From Bradyrhizobium icense (lineage in GTDB: Bacteria; Pseudomonadota; Alphaproteobacteria; Rhizobiales; Xanthobacteraceae), in the NCBI RefSeq assembly GCF_001693385.1, contig NZ_CP016428.1, forward strand, positions 3,472,001-3,536,000: 64,000 nucleotides of DNA. Direction: 5' to 3'. The notes beneath the pieces were generated by a model, which saw nothing but the letters and a program-made list of their open reading frames with translations, did no database searches and was not told where the DNA came from. This document shows positions 44,090 through 52,606 of this stretch, piece after piece. A program made the translations under genes and the position numbers. How positions within the stretch are numbered: the stretch's first letter is position 1; every line of letters begins with the position of its first letter.

Positions 44090-44386
44090 TTACTGGCAGA
44101 TGTGCCTGCGGCCGTCATCGCCGCGGAACCAAGTGTCGGGGGTGCAGACAAAGCCATTGCGCCGGGCGTATTCGTCGCCGCCGATCGGGGCCCTGGCGGC
44201 GGCTATTGGGGCGGTCGCGATGGTTGCGGCGGTGCCGACCGTCCCGCCGACTACGCCGGCCGCGACATCGCCCGGCCAGAAGCCGCTGTCGTAGCGGTTG
44301 TAGCTGCCCCTCCAGGTGCGATCCCGATAGGCATGATCGCGACCGCCGCTCTTTGGGGGTCGATGAGGAGCCGCTCGATGAAGTCT
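44090..44386 (-). pseudogene. Start-less fragment of a small exported Gly-rich protein
   Basis: The frame ending at TAA 44092-44090 encodes a convincing protein end: RDHAYRDRTWRGSYNRYDSG, FWPGDVAAGVVGGTVGTAA, EYARRNGFVCTPDTWFRGDD, GRRHICQ. This style is typical of short exported rhizobial proteins, which begin with a signal peptide. Here the frame is closed upstream by a TAA at 44389-44387 with no start codon between and no signal peptide. A 5' deletion or frameshift is likely; the region between tRNA-Thr and the transporter gene may have recombined. Confidence 0.6.
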
Positions 44387-44550
44387 TTACCTGACAAAGG
44401 CTTGGAAGTGGTATTTCATAGCGCAAGCGAAGCATGCCCTCAGACGCGATCCGTGGGTGGGGACCGGTTCGCGTGAAGAAAACGCGTCAATCCAAAATCG
44501 GAAGTTCACCTTTGTGCTGAGCTTCAACACGTGCAGCGAGCAGGGGGCGT

Positions 44551-45246
44551 ATGTTCGGAATTCTGGGGCTGGGGTTTTTGCTGGGCATGCAGCATGCGCT
44601 CGAAGCCGATCATATCGCCGCCGTCTCCAGCATCGCCGCGCGCCGCAGCCATGTGGCCGATATCGTCAAGCACGGTCTGACCTGGGGGCTCGGCCATACG
44701 CTTACCTTGTTCGCCTTTGCCGGCGCCGCCATGCTGCTTGGCCGCGCGATCCCGGACGGCGTTGCCCAGCCGCTCGAGACCGTGGTCGGCCTGATGTTGG
44801 TCGGCCTTGGGGCGCACGTGCTGTGGCGGCTGTGGCGCGACCGGGTGCACTTCCATCGACACGGTCATGGCGACGGCACGGTGCATTTCCATGCCCATAG
44901 CCATGCCGGCGAAACCGCGCCGCATGCCCGCGCCGCTCACATCCACGAACATGGCTTTCGCTGGCGGACCCTGCTGGTCGGCCTGATGCACGGCATGGCG
45001 GGCTCGGCCGCGCTTCTGGTGCTCGCGGTCACGCAGGCTTCCAGCCCGGCGGTCGGGCTCGGCTATATCGCGCTGTTCGGCATAGGCTCGATGATCGGCA
45101 TGGGCGCGCTGTCGACGGCGATCGCGGTGCCGCTTGCGGTCTCCGCCCGCTGGCTCACCTGGGCCAATCGCGGCTTGCAAGGGGCGGTCGGCCTTGCCAC
45201 CGTCGCGATCGGCATCATGACGGTGGTCGAAACGGTGCTGGCCTGA
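44551..45246 (+). CDS. NicO/UreH-type nickel or cobalt transporter
   Basis: A 231-aa inner-membrane protein with about six helices. Helix 1 carries the H-x4-D-H motif in MQHALEADHIAAV (H15-H21), and GHTLTLFAFAG and LMHGMAGSAALLVL are further family motifs. A cytoplasmic or periplasmic loop is His-rich (HFHRHGHGDGTVHFHAHSHA), a likely metal sink. Urease or hydrogenase genes are not beside it. It may supply Ni for urease or Co for B12. Confidence 0.87.
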   Translation: MFGILGLGFLLGMQHALEADHIAAVSSIAARRSHVADIVKHGLTWGLGHTLTLFAFAGAAMLLGRAIPDGVAQPLETVVGLMLVGLGAHVLWRLWRDRVHFHRHGHGDGTVHFHAHSHAGETAPHARAAHIHEHGFRWRTLLVGLMHGMAGSAALLVLAVTQASSPAVGLGYIALFGIGSMIGMGALSTAIAVPLAVSARWLTWANRGLQGAVGLATVAIGIMTVVETVLA

Positions 45247-45307
45247 TGCGGGATCGCCTCAACGTCAGGGATTGGTGAACAATTATAAAATGTTTGGAGG
45301 AAATAGA

Positions 45308-46282
45308 ATGAACCGCCGAGATTTTCTGGCCGGAAGCGCCGCATGTTCGCTGGCGGCGATGACAGGTAAGGCATTCGCGCAGGCTGGGCCGCTGACCAAG
45401 ATCATCTTCCCGTTTGCGGCCGGCGGCGGCGGGGATGCACTTTGCCGGCTGCTGGCGCAGCACATCAGCCCATTGCTCGATCGCAACATCATCGTCGAGA
45501 ACCGAACCGGCGGCGACGGGCTGATCGGCATCAAGGCGGTGAAGGGGGCCAATCCCGACGGCACGACCGTGCTCGTCACCACGGGGCCGACGATGTATCT
45601 GCTGCCGATGGTCGAGACCACGCCGAGCTTCGACGCGGCAAAGGATTTCGTTCCGGTCAGCCAGCTCGTGCGGTTCGAATTCTGTGTCTTCGTCGGCACG
45701 GCCGTGCCGGTCGAGGTCAAGGATTTCAAGCAATTCGTCGCCTGGCTGAAAGCCAATCCGGATCAGGCCACGTTCGGCGTGCCGAGCAACGGCACCATTC
45801 CGCATTTTACCGGCTCGCGGCTCGAGCAGGCGCTGGGCGTCAAGCTGACCCGTGTGGCCTATCGCGGCAGCGCGCCGATCATCAACGATCTCGTCGGCGG
45901 ACACATGCCGTTCGCGATTTCCACCTTGACCGATGCCATCCCTCAGCATCGCGCGGGCAACGTCCGGATTCTTGCGGTCGGCAGCGCGCAGCGCTCGCCG
46001 TTCCTGCCCGACGCGCCGACGCTGAGAGAGAGCGGCGTCGATCTGGTGGCGGATGCCTGGTACGGCATGTGGCTGCCGGCAGGCGCCTCGCCGGACCTTG
46101 CGAAAAAGCTGAGCGAGGCGGTCGCCACCGCGCTCGCCAAGCCGGAGGTCAAGCAAAAGCTCTCGGCCATCGGCCTGATCCCGGTCGGCTCGACGCCCGA
46201 AGGCCTGACGAAGGAGCTCGCTGCCAACACCGCCTTCTGGCAGCCGATCGTGAAGGAGACGGGGTACAAGATCACGAATTAA
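45308..46282 (+). CDS. TctC/Bug-type periplasmic binding protein
   Basis: 324 aa from ATG 45308 (GGAGG before it). The N-terminus MNRRDFLAGSAACSLAAMTG is a twin-arginine-type signal. The mature fold has FPFAAGGGGDALCRLLAQHI, ENRTGGDGLIG and KGANPDGTTVLVT, all standard for the Bug family that binds carboxylates. No TctA/TctB membrane genes are adjacent, which is common for the family. The ligand is unknown. Confidence 0.92.
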   Translation: MNRRDFLAGSAACSLAAMTGKAFAQAGPLTKIIFPFAAGGGGDALCRLLAQHISPLLDRNIIVENRTGGDGLIGIKAVKGANPDGTTVLVTTGPTMYLLPMVETTPSFDAAKDFVPVSQLVRFEFCVFVGTAVPVEVKDFKQFVAWLKANPDQATFGVPSNGTIPHFTGSRLEQALGVKLTRVAYRGSAPIINDLVGGHMPFAISTLTDAIPQHRAGNVRILAVGSAQRSPFLPDAPTLRESGVDLVADAWYGMWLPAGASPDLAKKLSEAVATALAKPEVKQKLSAIGLIPVGSTPEGLTKELAANTAFWQPIVKETGYKITN

Positions 46283-46366
46283 GGCATGAAACAAAAAGCT
46301 GGATCGCGATGACAGTTCGAGGAATGTCATCGCGCTCTACGGCGGGCACCCGGCTCGCACCGACAA

Positions 46367-46393
46367 AAAATGGCCCCTTGAAGGGGCCATTTT
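46367..46393. terminator. Bidirectional terminator
   Basis: AAAATGGCCCC (46367-46377), loop TTGAA, GGGGCCATTTT (46383-46393). It has A-runs and T-runs on both sides, so it serves the leftward Tyr-rich protein gene and probably the binding-protein gene too. Confidence 0.85.
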
Positions 46394-46411
46394 CACGCGT
46401 CAGCGTCTTTT

Positions 46412-46660
46412 CTAGTCGTCCCAGTAGTGACGCCGGATGACGACGTCTCGGTCGCCATAATTGTAGTTGCGGTGATACCATCCGCGACGCAAGCCGCGAT
46501 CGCGTTCGTAGAAGCCGAAGCGGGGACCATCGTAATAGCGGTGGCCGTAATAGTCGCGATCGCCGCCCACATAGACGCCGAATCCGCCTGCGCTTGCTGC
46601 CGTGGGCGCAGCGATGGCGACGGTCGCCAACGCAGCCAGCACGTAAAGGAATTTCCTCAT
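46412..46660 (-). CDS. Small exported Tyr/Arg-rich protein
   Basis: 82 aa from ATG 46660 with GAGAGG 4 bases before it. Signal peptide RKFLYVLAALATVAIAAPTAASA. The mature 55 residues are dominated by Tyr, Arg, Gly and Asp (GGDRDYYGHRYYDG, RGWYHRNYNYGD), a low-complexity composition common in small secreted rhizobial proteins. No function known. A terminator follows directly. Confidence 0.72.
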   Translation of the reverse strand: MRKFLYVLAALATVAIAAPTAASAGGFGVYVGGDRDYYGHRYYDGPRFGFYERDRGLRRGWYHRNYNYGDRDVVIRRHYWDD

Positions 46661-46991
46661 TGTTCCTCTCCATTCGATGTTGCCCGAGGAAAAACGAATG
46701 CCGCCTTGGCCTGTTGCAGGGAACACCGGGAAACTTTCTTGAATGCGTGTTCACCATCATTGCACGAATGTCTATGGCACCGATTGCGGCGCGATTCGCG
46801 CGCGTCGCGTCGTAGAACGAGTGTGATGAGATTGCAGCGCCGTCGTTCGATCTAGCCGGTGCGGAGTTCAAAAGTCTGCTTAAGTTCATGGAGCATTGAC
46901 CAAAATCAACCTGGTAAACGAGGAGGGGTCCTTGGCCAGTGAAGGTAGAGTGACGCACACGCCGCGTGAAAAACCGGCTGCATAGTTTGTC
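46661..46991. other. Intergenic region with a FixK/FNR box
   Basis: 331 bases, divergent between the Tyr-rich protein and the MBL gene. The main visible feature is an exact FixK/FNR box (46896-46909). Confidence 0.55.
46896..46909 (+). promoter_or_regulatory. FixK/FNR box before the MBL-CapA operon
   Basis: TTGACCAAAATCAA is TTGA-N6-TCAA and also fits the Bradyrhizobium FixK2 consensus TTGAT/C-N4-G/ATCAA exactly. Its centre is about 90 bases before the MBL ATG. If the usual -40 spacing holds, the transcript begins near 46943. It predicts induction at low oxygen. Confidence 0.6.
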
Positions 46992-48011
46992 ATGCGACCG
47001 ATCTTCCATCCGAGCCTGGTCAACGGTCGCTACGGCGACCCGACGGTCTATGTGGAGACACTGTTCAAAACGCGCAGTGTGCTGTTCGATCTCGGGGAAA
47101 TCGCTTCACTGTCACCGCGGAAGATACGGCGCGTCGATCAGATCTTCGTCTCGCATGCGCATATCGATCATTTCGTTGGCTTCGATCATCTGCTCCGTTT
47201 GCTCGTAGGACAGGAAAAAACTGTACGTCTTTACGGTCCGGCCGGCTTTGCCGAGCGCGTCTTTCACAAGCTTCAGGCCTATCGATGGAATCTGGTCGAG
47301 AGCTACGGCGCCGATCTTGTCTTCGTTGTCAGCGAACTCGCGACGCCGAACTCCATCTCGACCAGGCAATTCCGGTTGAAGAGGGCATTTGCCGCCGAAC
47401 CGCCGGTGTCGAAGACAATTCTTGACGGCGTCCTATGCGACGAGCGGACTTGCCGCGTCTCAGCCGCCATCCTCGAGCATGGCACGCCCTGCCTCGGCTT
47501 CGCCCTGCAGGAAGCGGCCCATGTCAACATCTGGAAGAACCGACTATCCGAGCGCGGGCTTCCGGTCGGCCCGTGGTTGCAGGGGCTCAAGCAGGCGGTT
47601 GTGGAAGGCCGGCCGGACGATCATCTGATACGGATCGATGGGGCGGCAGCTTCGGATGGTCACCTCGAACCGCTCGGCAACCTGCGTGACCTCCTGACTG
47701 TCACTGCCGGCCAGAAAATTGCCTATGTTACCGATGTTGTCGATACGCCAGCCAATCGCGCTGCCATCGTGGCGCTCGTTCGGAATGCGGACATCCTCTT
47801 CATTGAGGCGGCATTCGCAGGCACAGATGCCGCCTTGGCGAGGGACCGGGGCCATCTTACAACGACGGCTGCCGGAGAAATTGCGCGGGAAGCCAATGTG
47901 CGCCGTGTCGAGCCGTTTCACTTCTCTCCGCGCTATGCGGGAGAGGAGGAGCGGATGCTGGCCGAGGTGATGACGGCGTTCGGGGATCCCGCAACTGACG
48001 CAAAAACCTGA
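46992..48011 (+). CDS. MBL-fold hydrolase (RNase Z-like)
   Basis: A 339-aa metallo-beta-lactamase-fold protein. Metal ligands are in VSHAHIDHFVGFDH (H55, H57, D59, H60), with a later Asp in YVTDVVDTP and a His in EPFHFSPRYAG. It differs from canonical RNase Z in length and centre, so the substrate is uncertain. ATG 46992 has no good ribosome site; an upstream TTG with GAGGAGGGG (46932) reads only a 17-codon frame. It is 11 bases from CapA, likely in one operon. Confidence 0.82.
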   Translation: MRPIFHPSLVNGRYGDPTVYVETLFKTRSVLFDLGEIASLSPRKIRRVDQIFVSHAHIDHFVGFDHLLRLLVGQEKTVRLYGPAGFAERVFHKLQAYRWNLVESYGADLVFVVSELATPNSISTRQFRLKRAFAAEPPVSKTILDGVLCDERTCRVSAAILEHGTPCLGFALQEAAHVNIWKNRLSERGLPVGPWLQGLKQAVVEGRPDDHLIRIDGAAASDGHLEPLGNLRDLLTVTAGQKIAYVTDVVDTPANRAAIVALVRNADILFIEAAFAGTDAALARDRGHLTTTAAGEIAREANVRRVEPFHFSPRYAGEEERMLAEVMTAFGDPATDAKT

Positions 48012-48022
48012 GCGGTATTTTC

Positions 48023-49159
48023 ATGCTCGAGGAAAGACATTTGCCGGCTGGGCATCGGAAATTGGTGCGGCTCTTTCTCTGCGGAGATGTCATGTGCGGC
48101 CGCGGCATCGACCAGGTGTTGGCGCACCCTTGCAGCCCCGAGATTTACGAACATTACATGCGATCGGCGGAGGGGTACGTGCGGCTCGCCGAGCAGGCGA
48201 ACGGGCCCATTCCGCGGCAAAACGGGCCGTCCTACGTTTGGGGCGCTGCGCTGGGCCAGTTGGAGCGCATGCAGCCGGACGCACGGATCATCAATCTCGA
48301 AACGGCAGTAACCCGCAGCAACGACCGCATGAACAAGGGCATCAACTACCGCATGAGCCCCGAGAATGCAGAATGCCTCGCGGCGGCCGAGATCAACTGC
48401 TGCGTACTGGCCAACAACCATGTGCTCGATTGGGGCCGCGCCGGCTTGCTGGAGACGCTGACTACCCTGCAGAAACTCAACGTCAAGGCGACGGGCGCAG
48501 GACGCAACGAGCATGAAGCGCGCGCACCCGCGGTGCTGAATCTTGGCAAAGCGCGGCTCTTGATCTTTTCGTTTGGATCGACATCGAGCGGCATCCCGCT
48601 CGAATGGGCTGCGACATCAGACGCTCCAGGCGTCAACTTGCTGCCTGACTTGTCCGAGGCGAGTGCGTCTGATGTCGCCGACCAGGTCATGGCGCTCAGG
48701 AGGCCGGGCGATCTCGTCGTCGTTTCAATCCATTGGGGATCCAATTGGGGATATCACATTCCCCCCGAGCAGAAAGTGCTGGCCCGGGCCCTCATCGACA
48801 AGGCAGGCGTGTCGATCGTTCACGGGCATTCTTCGCATCATCCGCGAGCGATCGAAATTTATCGAGACCGCCTCATTCTCTATGGCTGCGGTGATTTCCT
48901 GAATGACTATGAAGGCATCAGTGGTTACGAGCGCTACCGTGATGACCTTGCCTTGATGTATTTCGCCGACCTGGATCCGGCCAGCGGAAGCCTCCATGCG
49001 CTCAAACTGGTTCCCCTGCAGATCAAGAACTTTCGTCTCTCTATTCCAGCGCGGCAGGACATCGAATGGATCCAGCAGACGCTGGATGGGAGATGTCAGC
49101 AGTTCGGAACGAGGGTCATTCCTGATTCCGAACGGCAGCTTGTCGTTATCGGGGCGTAG
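48023..49159 (+). CDS. CapA-family protein (poly-gamma-glutamate-type)
   Basis: A 378-aa calcineurin-like phosphoesterase-type protein. Metal-site motifs are in FLCGDVMCGRGID (21-33), LANNHVLDWG, SIHWGSNWGYHIPPEQ and HGHSSHHPRAIE. CapA proteins take part in making or exporting poly-gamma-glutamate, but many family members in bacteria have other roles. It has no signal peptide. Likely cotranscribed with the MBL gene and so probably subject to the FixK box. Confidence 0.88.
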   Translation: MLEERHLPAGHRKLVRLFLCGDVMCGRGIDQVLAHPCSPEIYEHYMRSAEGYVRLAEQANGPIPRQNGPSYVWGAALGQLERMQPDARIINLETAVTRSNDRMNKGINYRMSPENAECLAAAEINCCVLANNHVLDWGRAGLLETLTTLQKLNVKATGAGRNEHEARAPAVLNLGKARLLIFSFGSTSSGIPLEWAATSDAPGVNLLPDLSEASASDVADQVMALRRPGDLVVVSIHWGSNWGYHIPPEQKVLARALIDKAGVSIVHGHSSHHPRAIEIYRDRLILYGCGDFLNDYEGISGYERYRDDLALMYFADLDPASGSLHALKLVPLQIKNFRLSIPARQDIEWIQQTLDGRCQQFGTRVIPDSERQLVVIGA

Positions 49160-49248
49160 GGCAGGGACCTAACTAATTCTGGTCACGCCGGCTTTCGGCG
49201 CGACGCGGACCATCTGCGAACGCTGACGTCTGCGCCCTTCTTGAGGCT

Positions 49249-49446
49249 TCAATCCGATCTTCTCACTGATCGCGCCGGGCCAGATGCAGTAGATATCGCG
49301 GCCTGCATCGCGGCGCGATGTTTTGCGCGTCGACGACGTATGGCGCGCGCTACCGCAGCGAGGAAAGCAGCGACCCAATGATCGAGGATCCAGCCGGCCT
49401 GGTAGACCTCCCGATTGCCTTGTTTTGCCTCTAACGCCTGCGTCAT
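49249..49446 (-). CDS. Possible small helical protein (65 aa)
   Basis: From ATG 49446 (AAGGG 10 bases upstream) the frame encodes MTQALEAKQGNREVYQAGWI then LDHWVAAFLAAVARAIRRRR and a Ser/Arg tail. The central part could be an amphipathic or membrane helix with a basic end. An overlapping frame (49169-49465) is also open and looks less protein-like. Tentative. Confidence 0.35.
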   Translation of the reverse strand: MTQALEAKQGNREVYQAGWILDHWVAAFLAAVARAIRRRRAKHRAAMQAAISTASGPARSVRRSD

Positions 49447-49513
49447 GATTGGGCACCCTTGCCACCGGAGAGCAGTGCTCCCGGTGGCGTAAGAAGCAAC
49501 AATATGGTCGGCT

Positions 49514-50587
49514 TTATCGCCGCGCTTCGAGCACGATGTTGAAGGGCGTCTCGGCTGCGATCCGGACACGGCTAAATCCGGCTTCGCGCAGCACCGCCTC
49601 CAGCCGGGCCGGTCCAGCCTGCCCGCCGAGGGCGAGCCCTACCTCCTGAGCCAGGGAAACCGGCGTGCAGATCATGGTGGAGCCGGCATAATAGAGCCGG
49701 CCGACCGGATTGATATTGTCCTCCAGCCTATCTCCAGCAAGCGGCTCCACGGCCATGAACGTGCCGTCGGGGGCGAGAGCCTGCAGGATGCGGCTCGCCG
49801 CGCCGACGGGATCACCAAGGTCGTGCAGCGCGTCGAAGCAACAGATCAGGTCGAAATTGCCGCCAACAAAATTCTTGGCCGTGGCGACATCAAATTCCGT
49901 CCTGGCTGCTACGCCGTCGCGTTTCGCGGCGTCGCGGGCGCAGGCGATGGAATCCTCGTGGTTGTCGACACCGAGAAATCTCGATTGTTCGAAAGCTTTC
50001 GCCATCAGAATGGTCGAGATGCCATGGCCGCAGCCGATATCCGCGACCCGCGCGCCGCGCTCGAGCTTTTCGACCACGCCGTCCAATGCGGGAAGCCATT
50101 CCTGCACCAGATGGGCCTTGTAGCTCACGCCGAAGAAGCGCGCCATTCCGCTGAACAGGCAGTTGCATCGCCCGTGATAACCGGCGGCACCGCCGTTGCG
50201 GAACGCTCTGCTCACCTTGGGCTGGTCAACCATCACCGCCTGGCAAACCTCGAACGAGCCCAGCATATAGACGGGGCTGTCAGGATTGCCGAACACCATG
50301 GCCTGTTCGGGATTCATGGAGAAGCGCTTGGTCGTTGCGTCATAGTCCAGATAACCGGCGGCGGCGTGGGCGCTGAGCCATTCGCGCACCAGGCGCTCGA
50401 CTGTTGCGGTCCGGCGCGCCAGTTCTTCCGGCGTCACCGGTCCCGACGCAGCGAGTGCGCTGTACAGTCCGAGTTCGTCACCAATGCGCACCAGCGGTGC
50501 GATCATGGCGGCGCCGAGATCGTCCAATATCCGCGTAACAAATACTTCCAGCTTCTGCTCGTTTAATTCTCTGACCAATATGTTCAT
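49514..50587 (-). CDS. SAM-dependent methyltransferase with N-terminal winged helix
   Basis: A 357-aa class I methyltransferase. The N-terminal 90 residues look like a winged-helix dimerisation unit (GDELGLYSALAASGPVTPEEL), as in O-methyltransferases and Mycobacterium Rv2258c. The SAM loop is VADIGCGHGIST (181-192), and the later CCFDALHDLGDP and APDGTFMAVEP segments are motif-typical. It probably methylates a small molecule. It is divergent from an AraC regulator, 151 bases apart, so they may form a regulated pair. Confidence 0.85.
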   Translation of the reverse strand: MNILVRELNEQKLEVFVTRILDDLGAAMIAPLVRIGDELGLYSALAASGPVTPEELARRTATVERLVREWLSAHAAAGYLDYDATTKRFSMNPEQAMVFGNPDSPVYMLGSFEVCQAVMVDQPKVSRAFRNGGAAGYHGRCNCLFSGMARFFGVSYKAHLVQEWLPALDGVVEKLERGARVADIGCGHGISTILMAKAFEQSRFLGVDNHEDSIACARDAAKRDGVAARTEFDVATAKNFVGGNFDLICCFDALHDLGDPVGAASRILQALAPDGTFMAVEPLAGDRLEDNINPVGRLYYAGSTMICTPVSLAQEVGLALGGQAGPARLEAVLREAGFSRVRIAAETPFNIVLEARR

Positions 50588-50738
50588 TGCTGCCTCCTTT
50601 GGCGCGGATGGGACATAGGTCCTCGCGGGGGTGCGGCAAATGACCAGACTGCCGGATGGCTTGACTGAGCGTCTGAATCCTTCCTATTTTTGCCGTTCGT
50701 CCGAGAAGCGTGACCGATCGTCCGATTGGAGTGCGACT

Positions 50739-51716
50739 ATGGGGGCGGATGCCCTGTCCGATGTGTTGCGCGCCGTACGACTTTGCAGTGCGATGTTCTT
50801 CCATCTCGACGTCCGCGCACCATGGGTGGCCGCGGCGCCGGCATCGTCCGCCTGCGCTTCAGCCGTGTTGCCGGGGGCGCAGCACGTGATCGAGTATCAC
50901 GTCGTTGTCGATGGTTGTTGCTGGGGCGGGCTGATCGATCAGCCATCCGTACGGCTCGACGCGGGTGACATCATCGCGTTTCCGCAAGGTGCAGCGCATG
51001 TGCTTTCCAGTGCGCCGGGCATGCAGGCGGTCCCTGACCTGAGTTACTATCATCGGCCGGTGGTCGATCAGCTTCCCCACAAGATCCGCCTCGGTGACAA
51101 CGGACCCGCCGATGCGCGCATCCTGTGCGGATTTCTCGGCTGCGACGCGCGTCCTTTCAATCCACTCCTGGAGTCGTTGCCTGCCGTCCTTCATCTGCGC
51201 GGAAGTTCGTATCGGGAGAATTCGGGACTTGGTTACCTGATCAATGCCGCACGGGTTGAATCGGAGGGGCGCCGGACCGGCGGGGAGGGCGTGCTGGCCC
51301 GGCTGGGCGAACTGCTCTTTGTCGAAGCGATCAGATGCCATATCGAAGCGCTTGGCCCCGAACAGACCGGCTGGTTTGCCGGCTTGGCCGATCGACACGT
51401 CGGTCAAGCGCTTAATCTCTTGCACGGCGAGCCAGCGGCGGATTGGACATTGGATGAGCTCGCGAAGACCGTGGGACTGTCGCGATCGACATTCGCGCAA
51501 CGGTTCACCCACCTGATCGGGCAACCGCCGATGCAGTATCTGACGCGCTGGCGCATGCAACTCGCTGCCGGTCTGCTCGCATCTGGAAGCGATCCGATCG
51601 CACGCGTGGCAGAGGCAGTCGGCTACGATTCCGAAGCCGCCTTCAATCGTGCGTTTCGCAGAACCGTAGGGACGCCGCCTGCCGCCTGGCGGCAGACTCA
51701 GGTGTCGCCGGAGTAG
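50739..51716 (+). CDS. AraC-family regulator with cupin N-terminus
   Basis: 325 aa from ATG 50739; a start 36 codons earlier at 50631 is open but adds an odd tail. The N-terminal half is a cupin_6-type ligand domain (AMFFHLDVRAPWVAAAP, YHVVVDGCCWGGL, RLDAGDIIAFPQG). The C-terminus has two HTH units (WTLDELAKTVGLSRSTFAQR and DPIARVAEAVGYDSEAAFNR then AFRRTVGTPPAAWR). It probably controls the divergent methyltransferase gene and itself. Confidence 0.9.
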   Translation: MGADALSDVLRAVRLCSAMFFHLDVRAPWVAAAPASSACASAVLPGAQHVIEYHVVVDGCCWGGLIDQPSVRLDAGDIIAFPQGAAHVLSSAPGMQAVPDLSYYHRPVVDQLPHKIRLGDNGPADARILCGFLGCDARPFNPLLESLPAVLHLRGSSYRENSGLGYLINAARVESEGRRTGGEGVLARLGELLFVEAIRCHIEALGPEQTGWFAGLADRHVGQALNLLHGEPAADWTLDELAKTVGLSRSTFAQRFTHLIGQPPMQYLTRWRMQLAAGLLASGSDPIARVAEAVGYDSEAAFNRAFRRTVGTPPAAWRQTQVSPE

Positions 51717-52060
51717 GCGCGCGATTGCGCGGGCGCTTAGCGTCGTGGGGTAAAGGGCTCACGAAACGATCGTGACAGGTTGGCTTAACGGCAACACCTG
51801 CGGGGAAAATTATCGCTACGCGCGGCGGTTCCCAAGACCTGCACGATGCTAATCGTCTGAATTACTGCATGATTTGTCAACGTTGGCAGCCTGATCGAGG
51901 GAGTGTCAAACGTGTCGCGTCCGCGTTTTGACTTGATGATGATTTCCTAGTTTAACTACCATTCTGTCTCTGATGGAAGTTAGGGCATCGAAGCAGGTGC
52001 AGCCGGGTTGTGGTTGGCTCGTCTGGCCGCGTCTGCCGACAGCAGGGGGATAAGCACCGC
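51717..52060. other. Intergenic region before the Mpo1-like gene
   Basis: 344 bases without gene, hairpin or box that I can support. It contains the promoter of the lipid-type operon. Confidence 0.5.
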
Positions 52061-52573
52061 ATGAGTTCATATTTTCGGCGGCAGCTTGCGGATTACGTTG
52101 AATATCATCGTGACCCCTGGAACTGCGCAATGCATGTGTTCGGCATCGTGTTCTTGTTCCTGGCCGCTATCCTTCCGCTCAGCTTGTGGTCCATCACCAT
52201 ATTCGGGTTCCAAACCAGCGCGGCGGCCATCGCTGTCATACCGGTGCTCATCTACTGGTTCCTGCTCGACTTCGCGCTTGGCGCCGCAATCCTTGGGGCC
52301 GCAATCGTGTTGCTCTCAGCCGCCGCCGCGATCGTTGGTCACACGACGACTGCCGGCATGTGGTCACTTACGGCCATCCTCATTGTTGTCGGCGTCGCAT
52401 CGCAGGTCGTTGGGCACCGCGTGTTCGAGCGACGGCAGCCGGCGCTGGTCGACAATCCTAGTCACCTGTTGCTGGGCCCAATGTTCGTCATGGCAAAGCT
52501 GTTTATCGCGCTGGGCTTTCGGCGCGATCTCGCCATCATCATCCAAGTGCATCCGCAAGGCGCTGCATCTTGA
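52061..52573 (+). CDS. Mpo1-like (DUF962) membrane protein
   Basis: 170 aa from ATG 52061 with GGGGGAT upstream. It has four or five hydrophobic helices and the conserved His sites of the family: EYHRDPWNCAMHVFGIV near the start and SQVVGHRVFERRQPALVDNP near the end. Yeast Mpo1 is an Fe(II) dioxygenase that shortens 2-hydroxy fatty acids; bacterial homologues are little studied. It is the first gene of an operon with an NAD epimerase (33 bases on) and an ICMT-like protein, which points to a lipid substrate. Confidence 0.83.
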   Translation: MSSYFRRQLADYVEYHRDPWNCAMHVFGIVFLFLAAILPLSLWSITIFGFQTSAAAIAVIPVLIYWFLLDFALGAAILGAAIVLLSAAAAIVGHTTTAGMWSLTAILIVVGVASQVVGHRVFERRQPALVDNPSHLLLGPMFVMAKLFIALGFRRDLAIIIQVHPQGAAS

Positions 52574-52606
52574 TCTCGAATAGTTCAGCTCGAGTGCACC
52601 CGTAGC

